A stretch of 64,000 nt of DNA from CAWARU01 sp963784575 (GCA_963784575.1 CAWARU010000002.1:62001-126000); one strand, 5' to 3'. Positions 19,028 through 29,213 are shown, counted from the stretch's first letter. Notes: generated by a model from the letters alone, not told the origin. Made by a program: numbers and translations.

Positions 19028-19498
19028 TTACCTGGCTCGTCTTAAAACAGTCGTAGTGCGTTTCAAACGATAGTCATTCGGTTTCAGTTCGTAGGCATCT
19101 TCATTCCAATTGCCATTCAGCTGATAAATGCCCCACTCACCTTCTTGTGAAATAATACCTTGATTTCGTGCTTCAATCACAGCTTGTTGTGCGGCAGCAA
19201 CGCTTCGAAATACTCGACCGCCTGCATAACTACCGTCTGGTTCTAGAAATTTTTTTGGGAAACCTTCCGGGATTTCATCTGCAGCGATAGGTCCCTGTTT
19301 GATAGGATGACGTCCTTCACTCAATTGTTTTTCGTATCCCGCATCGCCAAAAGTATATAAATGAGAAACGGTGCGGAGGTTTTTGCTGCCACCATGAGGA
19401 ATGCTGCAAGCCACGCCAAGTGCCAGCAATCCGATAAATAATAAATATCTTAATGCGGAGGGAACACTTAAGAGATCATTCACGATAATTTTATGCAT
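19028..19498 (-). CDS. Exported or lipid-anchored small protein
   Basis: 156 aa. The start ATG 19498 follows AAGGA. A hydrophobic stretch (residues ~17-30, YLLFIGLLALGVAC) ends at a Cys, which could be an imperfect lipobox. The mature part is soluble and ends in a basic tail (RLKRTTTVLRRAR). The segment GGRVFRSVAAAQQAVIEA looks like a short alpha/beta domain. Not recognised. It lies next to another small exported protein on the same strand. Confidence 0.6.
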   Translation of the reverse strand: MHKIIVNDLLSVPSALRYLLFIGLLALGVACSIPHGGSKNLRTVSHLYTFGDAGYEKQLSEGRHPIKQGPIAADEIPEGFPKKFLEPDGSYAGGRVFRSVAAAQQAVIEARNQGIISQEGEWGIYQLNGNWNEDAYELKPNDYRLKRTTTVLRRAR

Positions 19499-19547
19499 AC
19501 TCTATTTCCTTTTCTATTTCCTTATATGAATCCTTAGAAGAATGACT

Positions 19548-19814
19548 CTATTCATCATCCAGTGGTGTGGGTGTACCGCCTTCCTTGCGGCATTGATCGA
19601 GTGTCATTACTTGAGAAGTGGTTGAAGGGCATCCATTACCGCAGCCGTTGCTGCCTCTGAATTGGCAATTTACCATGGTGGATTTTGCTGCAGAGAGCGG
19701 TGTCACCGCAAAACCCAGTGCTAAAAGTGCCGCAGCTTTGCGTGCGAGTTTCGCGCTTTTTTTGCTGGTGTTATTGGGTTTCTCGCTGCTGGTATCTTGC
19801 TTTCGGAATGCCAT
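19548..19814 (-). CDS. Small exported Cys-containing protein
   Basis: 88 aa. The start ATG 19814 follows AAGGAG. A long basic N-region (residues 1-27) precedes a hydrophobic core LARKAAALLALGFAVTP and the likely cleavage LSAAKS. The mature ~45 residues hold four Cys (NCQFRGSNGCGNGC and DQCRKEGG), suggesting disulfide bonds or metal binding. Function unknown. Confidence 0.6.
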   Translation of the reverse strand: MAFRKQDTSSEKPNNTSKKSAKLARKAAALLALGFAVTPLSAAKSTMVNCQFRGSNGCGNGCPSTTSQVMTLDQCRKEGGTPTPLDDE

Positions 19815-19980
19815 AGTTTACTCCTTACTGAACCGATCTGCTCTTTCTAGTCTTTCTAGAAATTAAATGCTAATACTAGTGACTGGGATTAGCCGCTAGC
19901 ATTGAAAACAGTATTTCCTAAATATTAGTATACATTTAGCCAGATAACAAATTTTAATCTTACTTTTTCTTATCTTTGTC

Positions 19981-21764
19981 TTAATAGCCAATAGCTGCGC
20001 CATTCTGACGCCTGGGTCACTTGCCCCATTCAATTGCTTTGGATTTCGGTTTATTATAATGGCTTCTACATCGGAGGGTATCTTAGGTATGTATTTTAAA
20101 TCATACCCCATTTTTCGGAAGTTCTTGGCTGTCCTGCACAGAAAATGCTTCAGGTTCCGCTACAATGATGTCGTCATTATTTTGACTGTGAAAGCGTGGT
20201 GCATTCACAGCAGATTGGATCGACATTTTATAATCAAGGACATTTAATATAGTCAGTAAATTTGCAGTCACTATATAGGAACCCCCCGCTGCCCCTAAGA
20301 TTAAATAAGGTTTTTCGTTTTTCATCACAATGGTTGGAGCCATAGAACTTAATGGTCTCTTACCGGGTGCAATGAGGTTGGCTTTTCCTTGTTCTAGGCC
20401 AAATTGATTTCTTGCACCGTTTTGGGATGCAAAATCATCCATTTCATTATTTAAGAAAAATCCAAGTTCTCCGGGAATTACTTTTGCGCCAAAATGACTG
20501 TTTATGGTGTAGGTGAGCGATACTATATTTTCATCTTTATCTATAATGGAAAAATGCGTGGTGCAGCGGTTTTTCTGGTTTTTTAGGGTATTTTGTATTA
20601 TTTCCGCGTGGAAATTTTTCTCAATCACAGGAAATTGTGGTGTCATTTTTTCTAGAATGGTTTTTTTTATTTCACTCTGAACACCTAGTGCATACTCAGC
20701 TGATAAGAGATTTTGAATTGGGTTTTCAACAAAATTAGGATCACCGAGTAAATTTCGATCTTTAAAAGCTTGTTTCATCGCTTCTATGATCGCAAGTTTT
20801 CCAAAGAAGTTGGGATAACCAAATCTCGCAAGAGGAAACCCCTGTAAAATAATGAGCATTTGACATAAGCCTACGCCGCCTCCGCTCGGAGGTGGTGGGT
20901 GATGATCTGATAGTCATGATAGTGGCATCGCAGGGGTACCATTTCTTCGATAGTGTAACGTTCAAAATCTTGCACAGAGAGGATACCATCATTTGCACTA
21001 CTTGCCTCAGTGATCGCTTTTGCTATGGATCCCCGATAGAATGCCTCTGGTCCGCTTGCAGAAATCAATTTGAGGGTATTGGCAAGATTGCTTTGAATCA
21101 ATTTCTCGCCTGCTTTGTAGGGAATAAAATTTCCGGATTGATTTTCTTGTTTTAGAAATATCTTTGCTACATTTGCCTCCTTTTTAAATTGCTCGAGATG
21201 GGGTGCAAATAGCCTTATAGATTCAGGCGTCAATTGAAACCCCTGCTCTGCAAGTTGAATGGCAGGCGCCATGACTTCTCCCCTACTCATCGTGCCATAC
21301 TTCTGCAAAGCGGTATCTAATCCTAATACGGTGCCAGGAACCGCTACTGCGAGGTAGCCTAAGGTACTTTTCTCAGGAACTGGGTTTCCTTCCTTATTTA
21401 GGAACATGTTTTCTGTGGCGCGAAGCGGTGCTTTCTCCCGAAAATTTATGACAATGTCTCGGGGTGCAGTGTTTGCATTGTTGGAAGATAAGTGAATCAG
21501 CATAAATCCGCCGCCTCCAATATTGCCGCAGCAAGGTTGCACAACAGCTAATGCATAACCTACTGCAACTGCGGCATCTACCGCATTGCCGCCTTTTTTT
21601 AGAATATCTATGCCTACTTGAGATGCGATGGCCTGATCACACACGACCATTGCTTGGGTGGCTTCCGATGCACCGGAAACAGGTATTGTTTCTGAAAATG
21701 CATGTAACTGATCAGTTTGAGACCAGAATAGGATTAAAATGATAAATGTTACTACTCGGACCAT
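19981..21764 (-). pseudogene. ggt: Gamma-glutamyltransferase, multiply frameshifted
   Basis: Three frames reconstruct one exported gamma-glutamyltransferase, which cleaves glutathione in the periplasm. The first (21764 to ~20890) carries a signal peptide and the large-subunit motif NIGGGGFMLIH. Shifting one base near 20896 restores HPPPSGGGVGLCQMLIILQG. The second contains the autocleavage and nucleophile site RCTTHFSIIDKDEN. An extra G in the G4 run near 20106 ends that frame; the alternative frame continues GYDLKYIPKIPSDVEAIIIN to NGASDP. A third shift near 20016 restores PRRQNGAAIGY and a stop at 19981, the family's standard ending. Three independent lesions argue for a true pseudogene. 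Its start overlaps the preceding gene's stop by one base, so it was translationally coupled. Confidence 0.85.
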
Positions 21765-23143
21765 TATTTATGCGAACCCGATGGACGCTCCGGTTTTTTT
21801 GGGGGTGTTGATTCTTTGTGACTTTCCTTTTGACTTTCCTTTTGACTTTCCTTTTGACCCCGATTGAGTTTTTCAAAGTATTGAACTAAGGGACCCACTT
21901 TAGGAACAGGTGGTTTTGCAGTCTTTGAACTTTTCTGTTTCTTTTTTGCAGCGGTTTTTTCGCGCTGTTTTTCTGCGGCAATTTCCCATGGCATTTTTTG
22001 TGGTGGTTTTCCATTTAATTCTCTTTCCGCTTCATTATATCTCTCTATAATCGGATCCCTCGAACGACGAAGATTTTCCTTAGGCGCCCCTGGTCCGTAC
22101 ATATCTAAAAACGCTTTGCGAGCCGCTTGCAATCCCAAGGCCGCTTTATGCTTTCTATCCTCTAGTTGTTCTGGCGTTAATTGTTTTGGACTTCGTCTTG
22201 CCTCTACATGACGCAGATATTCTTTATTGATGGATTCAAGTTTGTCGAGGTTGTTTTTTAGATAGTCAGCAACATTTGGATATAATTTGAAAAATGTTCT
22301 GAGAGGTTGTTCAGCTACTTTTTCACCTGGAACTGCATCAAAGGGACGAATTTCCTGTCGCACCCCACGAACTTCCCTATCCTCATAGACTAAGGCATGC
22401 TTGATGAACTGACCCAAAGCAAAGCGATAGGATTGTACGATTGTTTCTCGTCCTCTAAGCGCCTTATAGTCAGCAGTGATTGCTTTATCAACTTTCTTTG
22501 ATTTTTCCTTTTCTGCTTCTTGTTCAATAGCTTCAATTTGGCTGTCTAATGCTTCAAGACTCTGATACTGGTCTTCTTGCTCTGGATTATTTTCACGATC
22601 CATCGCAAACGCGGCCTGCCAAGCTTCGTCATCTCCTAAGCCCTCGTCTTTGCTTTTTTGGTATTGCTCTAATATAGCATTTCGTCTTGTATTGAGGGTT
22701 TCTAAGTATTCACGGAACTGCCATCTTTCAGCAATTCTTGGTCCGTATTTCCCAGAACCTTTCTGGCTTATTTCTTCCTCTGTTCGGGGAGCTTCTGGAG
22801 TCGTGCCTATAGGAGTGAACCATTCTCCTCGCATTTCCTTAAGTAAGCCATAGGAGAATTTCTGCAGCGTATTTTTAATGCGATTGACGCGAGTTCTTTC
22901 TGACATGGCACCAGATGCTTTAGCCTGCTCGCTTTTTTCATGGATCCAAGTGCCCAAAACTGTTCTTTCAGAGCTTCTTTGAGTTTCCAAACTTGGCTCT
23001 GCTATTTTGTCCGCTACGGGTTCCATAGAATCCAACAATAGCTCTTTCATTGCAATGATTTTTTCAATTAATTCATCATCACTCATTTCGAGTTTTGGTG
23101 ATTTTCTATCTTTTGGTTCCTTTGGTTCTTTTGGGCTCGACAT
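21764..23143 (-). CDS. Charged coiled-coil protein of unknown function
   Basis: 459 aa, highly charged and predicted soluble. Helical and coiled-coil segments cover residues ~20-270 (for example LDSQIEAIEQEAEKEKSKK). The C-terminal ~80 residues are Lys/Pro-rich and contain a tandem QKES repeat encoded by 12-base repeats at about 21830-21861, then end PPKKPERPSGSHK. The tail resembles that of the SH2-like protein at 26515-29139 (PKKPEKPGKGKPERPG). No domain recognised. The stop overlaps the start of the ggt pseudogene. No strong ribosome binding site was seen. Confidence 0.65.
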   Translation of the reverse strand: MSSPKEPKEPKDRKSPKLEMSDDELIEKIIAMKELLLDSMEPVADKIAEPSLETQRSSERTVLGTWIHEKSEQAKASGAMSERTRVNRIKNTLQKFSYGLLKEMRGEWFTPIGTTPEAPRTEEEISQKGSGKYGPRIAERWQFREYLETLNTRRNAILEQYQKSKDEGLGDDEAWQAAFAMDRENNPEQEDQYQSLEALDSQIEAIEQEAEKEKSKKVDKAITADYKALRGRETIVQSYRFALGQFIKHALVYEDREVRGVRQEIRPFDAVPGEKVAEQPLRTFFKLYPNVADYLKNNLDKLESINKEYLRHVEARRSPKQLTPEQLEDRKHKAALGLQAARKAFLDMYGPGAPKENLRRSRDPIIERYNEAERELNGKPPQKMPWEIAAEKQREKTAAKKKQKSSKTAKPPVPKVGPLVQYFEKLNRGQKESQKESQKESHKESTPPKKPERPSGSHK

Positions 23144-23172
23144 GGTGCAGACTCCTAGAACTAGATTTGGTT

Positions 23173-23910
23173 TTATCCCTTCTTAAATGCAGACAACATT
23201 TCAATAGGTACTGGAAATACTATGGTAGAATTTTTTTCTTCAGCAATATTTGATAAAGTTTGTAAATAGCGCAGTTGCAAAGCCTGGGATTCCTGTGAGA
23301 GCACTTTTGCCGCTTCTAAAAGCTTTTCAGCCGCTTGATATTCCCCTTCTGCATGAATGATCTTGGCACGGCGTTCACGCTCTGCTTCCGCTTGCTTCGC
23401 AATGGCACGAACCATATTTTCATTGAGATCGATGTCCTTTATTTCTACCATACCCACTTTAATGCCCCAAATTTCGGTTTGCTCATCTAAAATTTGCTGA
23501 ATATGAGCATTAAGTTTGTTTCTTTCAGCCAACATTTCATCCAATTCATGCTGTCCCAAAACGGCGCGTAAGGTGGTTTGTGACAATTGGCTTATGGCCT
23601 TGAAATAATCTTCGACTTGGATCACAGTTTTCTCAGGATTAATCACCCGAAAATAAACCACCGCGCTGACTTTTACAGAAACGTTATCATTTGAGATGAC
23701 GTCTTGTGACGGAACTTCCATGACGATAGTTCGGAGATCCATCCTAACCATGCTTTGGATGAGCGGTACTACGATGATAAGTCCAGGACCTTTAACCTTC
23801 CAAAATCGGCCCAAAGTAAATATCACTCCACGTTCGTATTCCCATAGAACCCGAAAAAGAGTCAATGCAAAGATAATGATAATGGGGATAATGATATATA
23901 AACCTTGCAT
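23173..23910 (-). CDS. Slipin (stomatin/prohibitin family, SPFH domain)
   Basis: 245 aa. One N-terminal membrane helix (IIIPIIIIFALTLFRVLWEY) precedes an SPFH domain (YERGVIFTLGRFWKVKGPGL, DLRTIVMEVPSQDVISNDNV, VYFRVINPEKTV) and a C-terminal coiled coil (AEAERERRAKIIHAEGE). The length fits slipins. It lies 45 bases after the nfeD gene, the classical STOPP pair in which a membrane-bound protease cleaves stomatin and the two form membrane microdomain complexes. Confidence 0.93.
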   Translation of the reverse strand: MQGLYIIIPIIIIFALTLFRVLWEYERGVIFTLGRFWKVKGPGLIIVVPLIQSMVRMDLRTIVMEVPSQDVISNDNVSVKVSAVVYFRVINPEKTVIQVEDYFKAISQLSQTTLRAVLGQHELDEMLAERNKLNAHIQQILDEQTEIWGIKVGMVEIKDIDLNENMVRAIAKQAEAERERRAKIIHAEGEYQAAEKLLEAAKVLSQESQALQLRYLQTLSNIAEEKNSTIVFPVPIEMLSAFKKG

Positions 23911-23955
23911 ACAATATTCCTCCGCAACGATACCAAATTTGGACTAAAACCAGTT

Positions 23956-25440
23956 CTATTCCGAGTAGGTTGGTTCAACACTTAATATCAAGCCCTTGAC
24001 TTCCACCACGCGAATTTTCTGCCCTGGTTGCAACTCAATTTTTTTATTGCTTGAAGCGAGTGGTTCTGCTAAATTGGCTTTCCATATCTCACCTTGGATC
24101 CGAACCAATAATATTTTAGTTTTTGAGAATTCTTCCAGGGTATCAATTGCATCATGGCTGTACCCCAACACTTCACCGATCGCACCTTGCAAAGCTTCAT
24201 GGCCAGTCACAATTTTTCGCCGCATCGCTGAAATTGCAAGCCGAATTACAAGTAAAAAGAACAAGATTGAAACAATTGCCATAATGATGATGACCTGCCA
24301 AGCGATAGTAAATCCAGGTGTTTCTGTATCAAGCAAAAGAAAGGAACCGATAACAAATGCAATAATACCGCCAATACCAAGAGCTCCAAAACTTGAGATA
24401 TACACTTCGGCAATCATGCAGAAAATTCCGATGAGCATTAAAGCAAATCCAGCATAATTAATCGGAAGAAGTTGAAAAGCATATAATGCCAGTAATAATC
24501 CAATGGCGCCTGCTATCCCTGGCAATATAAGACCTGGATTTGAAAATTCAAAAAAGAGACCATAAATCCCAATGAGTAATAAAATATAGGCGATGGTGGG
24601 ATCTGTAATAATGGACAATAGATCAAAACGCCATCCTGGCTTAAAAACATCTACTTTGGGATTCTCGAGGTGGAGTGTGATGGTATCTTTTGCGGTATTT
24701 TTGTCGGTAGCATTCAAAGACTGACCATTCATTGCAATATTTAATCCATTGATTTTCTGGATCAGCTCTGGAATATCATTTGCGATCAAATCTATGACAT
24801 GCATTTTTAAGGCTTCCACCGATGATAAACTGACGGCTTCACGCACTGCTTTCTCGGCCCAATCGACATTTCTACCTCTTAGCTCTGCCAGGCTTCGGAT
24901 ATAGGCTGCAGCATCTTGACTGCTTTTTTTCTCTAGAGTGCTAGTGTTATTGTTGGATTCTTTGCCAGTAGATGTGTCGCCACTGAAGCCGCCGCCTATG
25001 CTGACTGGAGACGCAGCACCGAGATTGGTTCCTGGTGCCATTGCTGCAATGTGACTCGCGTAGAGAATGTAGGTGCCAGCACTTGCAGCACGAGCACCAG
25101 AGGGAGCCACAAATGCAACTACTGGAATTTTTGATCCGAGAATTGCTTGATTAATGCCCCTCATCGAAGTTTCTAAGCCACCGGGTGTATCAATTTGCAG
25201 GATGATAAGGCTTGCTTTTTTGGCTTCAGCGTCTTTAATCCCTCGTTCTACATAATCTTTTGTTGCTGGACCAATGGCGCCCGAAATGTTTAATAACTCA
25301 ATGGAATTTTCAGTTTCATTTTTTGATGCTGCTGCGAGGACAGCGGAGGAGCTTAGAAAAAAGTTTAAAAGAAATGATGCAATGCATATAGCAAGGCATA
25401 ATAAGTAAGAGTGCCAATTGGATACTCTGTGACACAGCAT
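23956..25440 (-). CDS. NfeD family membrane serine protease
   Basis: 494 aa. A signal sequence (residues ~12-38) is followed by a ClpP-like serine protease domain with IDTPGG (oxyanion region), SGARAASAGTYILYAS (Ser nucleophile in the SAG motif) and MAPGTNLGAASPV with the catalytic Lys expected after it. About five membrane helices follow (residues ~270-400), and a C-terminal OB-fold NfeD domain ends in PGQKIRVVEVKGLILSVEP. This is the long NfeD type that pairs with slipin, and the slipin gene follows at once. Role: membrane protein quality control. The start ATG 25440 has only a weak ribosome binding site. Confidence 0.92.
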   Translation of the reverse strand: MLCHRVSNWHSYLLCLAICIASFLLNFFLSSSAVLAAASKNETENSIELLNISGAIGPATKDYVERGIKDAEAKKASLIILQIDTPGGLETSMRGINQAILGSKIPVVAFVAPSGARAASAGTYILYASHIAAMAPGTNLGAASPVSIGGGFSGDTSTGKESNNNTSTLEKKSSQDAAAYIRSLAELRGRNVDWAEKAVREAVSLSSVEALKMHVIDLIANDIPELIQKINGLNIAMNGQSLNATDKNTAKDTITLHLENPKVDVFKPGWRFDLLSIITDPTIAYILLLIGIYGLFFEFSNPGLILPGIAGAIGLLLALYAFQLLPINYAGFALMLIGIFCMIAEVYISSFGALGIGGIIAFVIGSFLLLDTETPGFTIAWQVIIIMAIVSILFFLLVIRLAISAMRRKIVTGHEALQGAIGEVLGYSHDAIDTLEEFSKTKILLVRIQGEIWKANLAEPLASSNKKIELQPGQKIRVVEVKGLILSVEPTYSE

Positions 25441-25671
25441 ATGAATACCAGTTACTATCAGCTATCTGCCAAGACAATACAGGACGCGAAATTGACAAAT
25501 TACAAGGTGTGACAATTTACGATATGTTAAGTATAAAACTAACTACAATAATCACCAATCGACCTATAATTAAATATAACTTGTAATTTTGCAATTATTA
25601 GATTTTTATGCCATTCTTTTGTAAAGCCAATTTCCTCATCAACAGCATTAACTGCATGAACTGAATAAAAA

Positions 25672-26511
25672 ATGAAGTTAAGACTTACAACTTTAAATAC
25701 TAAGATTTTAAATGTTAAAGTTTTTATTTTCTGTTTCGCTGTATCATCAGCAACCGTCAGCTGCAATTGTTTTGCAGATAATAATGCACAAGCCGCAGCT
25801 CCAACACCGGCAACGCAGACCACAGCGCCTGCGCCAACGGCCCCTTCGAAACCCGAAGATAAATCTAAAACTAAGGGTCAAAGGGGATCTCAAAGTAAAA
25901 CTCTAGGGTTTTTCAATGCAGTGAATTTATCAGGAATCGGTAATTTATATATTAAACAGGCAGAGCAGCCAGGATTTACGGTAGAAGCTGACAAAGACAT
26001 ATTACCTCTGGTTATCGTCTATGTGAAGGACAAAGTGTTATATATCGATCTCAAAAATGCCACAGAACATGCTTCAGCTAAGATTAATTATTATTTGAAT
26101 GTCAAAGATTTGAAAAAAATCGAATCATCCAGTTCTTCTGCCATCTTTATACAAGATACCTTTACAACAAAAGAACTTACGCTTGCTGTTACGAGCTTTG
26201 GTGAAGCAAATATTGATATTGCTGTAGACAAGTTTAATGCCGACATAGAAAATGGCAGTAAAATAACAGCCCAAAATTTTGCGGGAATTCAAAATATTAC
26301 AATTAATGGTGCCGGTGAATTTCATGGCAAGAAGTTACGAGGTAAAACCATTACCGTAGATATCACAGGTTCAGGGATAGCTGAGGTAGGGACAAGCGAC
26401 AAATTAGATGTCAGCACCTCTGGCGATGCAGCGATCAAATATTGCGGCAAACCAGCTATCACCAAGGATATCTCTGGGAAAAGTACTGTGAGTGCTGCGG
26501 ATGGTTGTTAG
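25672..26511 (+). CDS. Exported GIN-domain (DUF2807) protein
   Basis: 279 aa. The signal peptide ends near residue 38 (VSSATVSCNCFA); a Pro/Ala/Thr linker follows (residues ~45-70). The rest is a right-handed beta-helix-like DUF2807/GIN domain: LSGIGNLYIKQ, VEADKDILPLVIVYV, LYIDLKNA, INGAGEFHGKKL, ITGSGIAEVGTSDKLDVS. Domains of this type occur in envelope-associated proteins of bacteria, and function is unclear. It ends three bases from the convergent SH2-like gene, which implies shared termination. Confidence 0.85.
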   Translation: MKLRLTTLNTKILNVKVFIFCFAVSSATVSCNCFADNNAQAAAPTPATQTTAPAPTAPSKPEDKSKTKGQRGSQSKTLGFFNAVNLSGIGNLYIKQAEQPGFTVEADKDILPLVIVYVKDKVLYIDLKNATEHASAKINYYLNVKDLKKIESSSSSAIFIQDTFTTKELTLAVTSFGEANIDIAVDKFNADIENGSKITAQNFAGIQNITINGAGEFHGKKLRGKTITVDITGSGIAEVGTSDKLDVSTSGDAAIKYCGKPAITKDISGKSTVSAADGC

Positions 26512-26514
26512 TTT

Positions 26515-29139
26515 CTAGCCCGGCCGTTCTGGCTTGCCCTTTCCAGGTTTTTCTGGCTTTTTTGGATTTTGTGGATTTTCTTGTTCCTGCATACGCTTGA
26601 TACGATCTCGAACGAAACCTTTAAGAACAGGGGCTGCTTCTTTCGCTGCCGCTGCTTTTACTTCGCGCTCATCTCTGTGCCCTACTGCAGCTTTTTTTGC
26701 TCCTGTGGCTTTTACCGCAGGTTCCTCTCTGCGTGCTTCCGGGGCTTTTTGGGATTTCGCATCTTGAGGTTTCGCATCTAGAGCTTGCTTTTGTTCTTCT
26801 CTCTTAGGCTCTGATACCTCTGATGCCTCTGATACTTTGGTTCCTCTAACCTTTCTTGCTTCTTCTTCCAATTCCTGGATGCGTGCACTGGCCAGGCCTC
26901 GAATTGCAAGAGGTACCTCGCTTGCTGCGACCCTGGGTCGCTTTTCAAGCTTGAATTTCATTTCACGCTGTTTCTTGCGTTCTTCTCTGCGCTCGAGATC
27001 TGTTCTCTCCCTAGCCACTTTGTGTTCTGCCAAGCTTTGTGGCAGTCTTCTTTCGACAGGAGCGGTAGTTAGACTCCTTTTCGCGATGTCTTGTAGCTTT
27101 TCAAAAAAAGCTTCTAAAACGTCTTGATTTGCAAGGTTGCGTATGTAGGCATAGTAGCTTGGGTAATGTTCGATACTCGTTCTCATTTCCCCGAATAAGA
27201 AGCGATCGCCATATTGTTTAGTCATTGTCTCAAGAATTTCAGTGATGTCCTGCTTTGATAGCTTGAATTCCTTTAATAATTTTTCATCTGCATCTGTTGC
27301 ATCATACGTGACATACTTTTTCGAGATTGCATTGAGAAATGCCCGAATTTCATCTTGGGTCTTGCCTGATAAGTATTCATTAAACCTCAGAGTCACCAAT
27401 TCACCAAATTGATTTTTGACATTCAGAGGGTTTAATTCTCCAATCAGGCTTAAGGGATGCCCGAAAATGGATTGCATCAATGGCTGAGTGACGCCAGGAG
27501 GACAAGTGGGATTATCAAGTCCCATGTCATCTACGATTTTACCATATTTTGCCAACATTTCGGGCTTCCGTTTGGCTTTTTCCTCATCACTGAGTTTATT
27601 ATCCCATTCATCCCAATTATGAGCCCTATCCAAATGGGAAATTTCTTCCGCAAATTGCCGTTTCATATCTTCGACCGTCATGCCTTTCATGATCGGAGTA
27701 ATACTTTCATCACTGGCAGCAAGCCAAAGATAAGCTAAATTTGTTTTCATTTCCTCGGACAATGCTGCATGGGTTGCCGTTTCACTTGCGTCATGAGCCG
27801 CAAATTCAGCATTTCTATCAATCCAAGGATTTGGGGTTTGAAAATAACGCCAAGCGGTATGAAAGGGATTTAGAAAATATAATTCATTGGCATCCTGTGT
27901 ATCATACTCGCGATCGTAATTCAATGGCAAAGGCTTACCTTTATACTTTGGAGCATTTTTCTCATATTCTGCTGCGAGATATTTTTGAAAATTCATCAAC
28001 ACCGCTTCTCGTCCGCCCATTTTCTGCATCTTGTCAGCATATTGAATCTTCACCGCCTGCATCATGCCCATTTGTGGAGCCGTGGCCTGCCGCATGGAGG
28101 ATTCATGTGCTCTGGATATGCTGGTCAGTTCACTCAAGCGCGCCTCTTCTGCAGCCATCTCAATGCGTTTCTTAACACTCTCTCGATCTGCTTTAGTCCA
28201 TGCAGCTATCGTATCCTTAAGGGTTTCCAAAGGCATGGCCGAAAAACTGTGATGAACCACAATTGGCGGCACAAAAATACTGCAGAAATACTGATTTTCA
28301 ACACTACCTGGTCTGATAATGAATTTAGGTTTAGATTTAGCTTGTTTTTCGAGGAACGCTTCAGCATCTAGCTTGCTAATGTCCTTGAACATCTCACTTT
28401 TCTCAATTTCATCACTCCACTTTGCCTGTACTTTTAACTCTTCTCTGGTAGGAGCTTTTTCAATTGCGATCTTTGCCAGCGCTTCCTCTCTTTCCTCTTT
28501 ACTTAAGACTTCCAATTTTTCAAGCAATTGATCAATGCTGCTTGCCTCAAACCTTGCTCCTTCAATTTCCGCTGCAAAACCATTTCCAGATACCGCAATG
28601 GGGATTTCATGAACTTCACCCGTTTCTTTATCCTTACTAAAAACTGAATAATCACTGACACGCAAGATGAGATTCCCAATGACATTTGATGTTGACTTGC
28701 CGATAGCCCAACTGCCCTCAGGCTCTTCTTCTAGTTCTGAAGCGATATCAGATGATTTTTTATATTTAGGATGTAGTATTATCTGATTGTTATAGAAATC
28801 TTTTTGCTGATAACCTGAGTAACCTAAGAAGGTCGTTATGAGTTCTTTTAAGCTTTTATATTCAAAGGTCTTACCGTCACGATTTACTGCTGTATAGCCT
28901 TTATATGTTGGCCGAATTAAGAAGCTTGCAGTGTACAAACTGCCTTCCTCATTGAAATAAGTGTAATAACAACGATATTCTCCCGGGGGAACGGTCGGTT
29001 TGAATATAAAGGCAGAACTATACGTCATACGTAACTCATTCTCAATATCAAACACATCTGATTCTGGCCTAAAAGCAACATTATTTCGAATTAATAAATC
29101 ATTTTTTTCTTTTGCAGTGAGTGGCATAGTATTACTCAT
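26515..29139 (-). CDS. Large protein with three SH2-like modules
   Basis: 874 aa from ATG 29139, chosen because GGAG lies seven bases before it; a longer start at 29217 has no good site. The N-terminal third repeats an SH2-like layout three times. Module 1 (~28-107): FIFKPT, GEYRCYYTY, GYTAVN, then FEYKSLKELITTFLGY. Module 2 (~129-212): DIASELEEEPEGSWAIGKS, LILRVSDYS, IPIAV, then FEASSIDQLLEKL. Module 3 (~255-314): LDAEAFLEKQAKSKPKFIIR with Arg276 at the phosphotyrosine-binding position. Modules 1 and 2 have Lys and Gly there. The middle holds a helical block with NPTCPPGVTQPLMQSIFGHP, and the tail is Lys/Pro/Glu-rich. Legionella uses SH2 effectors; the assignment here is inference from pattern. 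It is last in an operon with the rhomboid and AsmA-like genes. Confidence 0.7.
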   Translation of the reverse strand: MSNTMPLTAKEKNDLLIRNNVAFRPESDVFDIENELRMTYSSAFIFKPTVPPGEYRCYYTYFNEEGSLYTASFLIRPTYKGYTAVNRDGKTFEYKSLKELITTFLGYSGYQQKDFYNNQIILHPKYKKSSDIASELEEEPEGSWAIGKSTSNVIGNLILRVSDYSVFSKDKETGEVHEIPIAVSGNGFAAEIEGARFEASSIDQLLEKLEVLSKEEREEALAKIAIEKAPTREELKVQAKWSDEIEKSEMFKDISKLDAEAFLEKQAKSKPKFIIRPGSVENQYFCSIFVPPIVVHHSFSAMPLETLKDTIAAWTKADRESVKKRIEMAAEEARLSELTSISRAHESSMRQATAPQMGMMQAVKIQYADKMQKMGGREAVLMNFQKYLAAEYEKNAPKYKGKPLPLNYDREYDTQDANELYFLNPFHTAWRYFQTPNPWIDRNAEFAAHDASETATHAALSEEMKTNLAYLWLAASDESITPIMKGMTVEDMKRQFAEEISHLDRAHNWDEWDNKLSDEEKAKRKPEMLAKYGKIVDDMGLDNPTCPPGVTQPLMQSIFGHPLSLIGELNPLNVKNQFGELVTLRFNEYLSGKTQDEIRAFLNAISKKYVTYDATDADEKLLKEFKLSKQDITEILETMTKQYGDRFLFGEMRTSIEHYPSYYAYIRNLANQDVLEAFFEKLQDIAKRSLTTAPVERRLPQSLAEHKVARERTDLERREERKKQREMKFKLEKRPRVAASEVPLAIRGLASARIQELEEEARKVRGTKVSEASEVSEPKREEQKQALDAKPQDAKSQKAPEARREEPAVKATGAKKAAVGHRDEREVKAAAAKEAAPVLKGFVRDRIKRMQEQENPQNPKKPEKPGKGKPERPG

Positions 29140-29213
29140 TGTATGCTCCGGTAATTTAGTAAATATCTTATTATTAGTATCGTTTGTATGCCAAAGGTTC
29201 CAGGCAACCGTTT

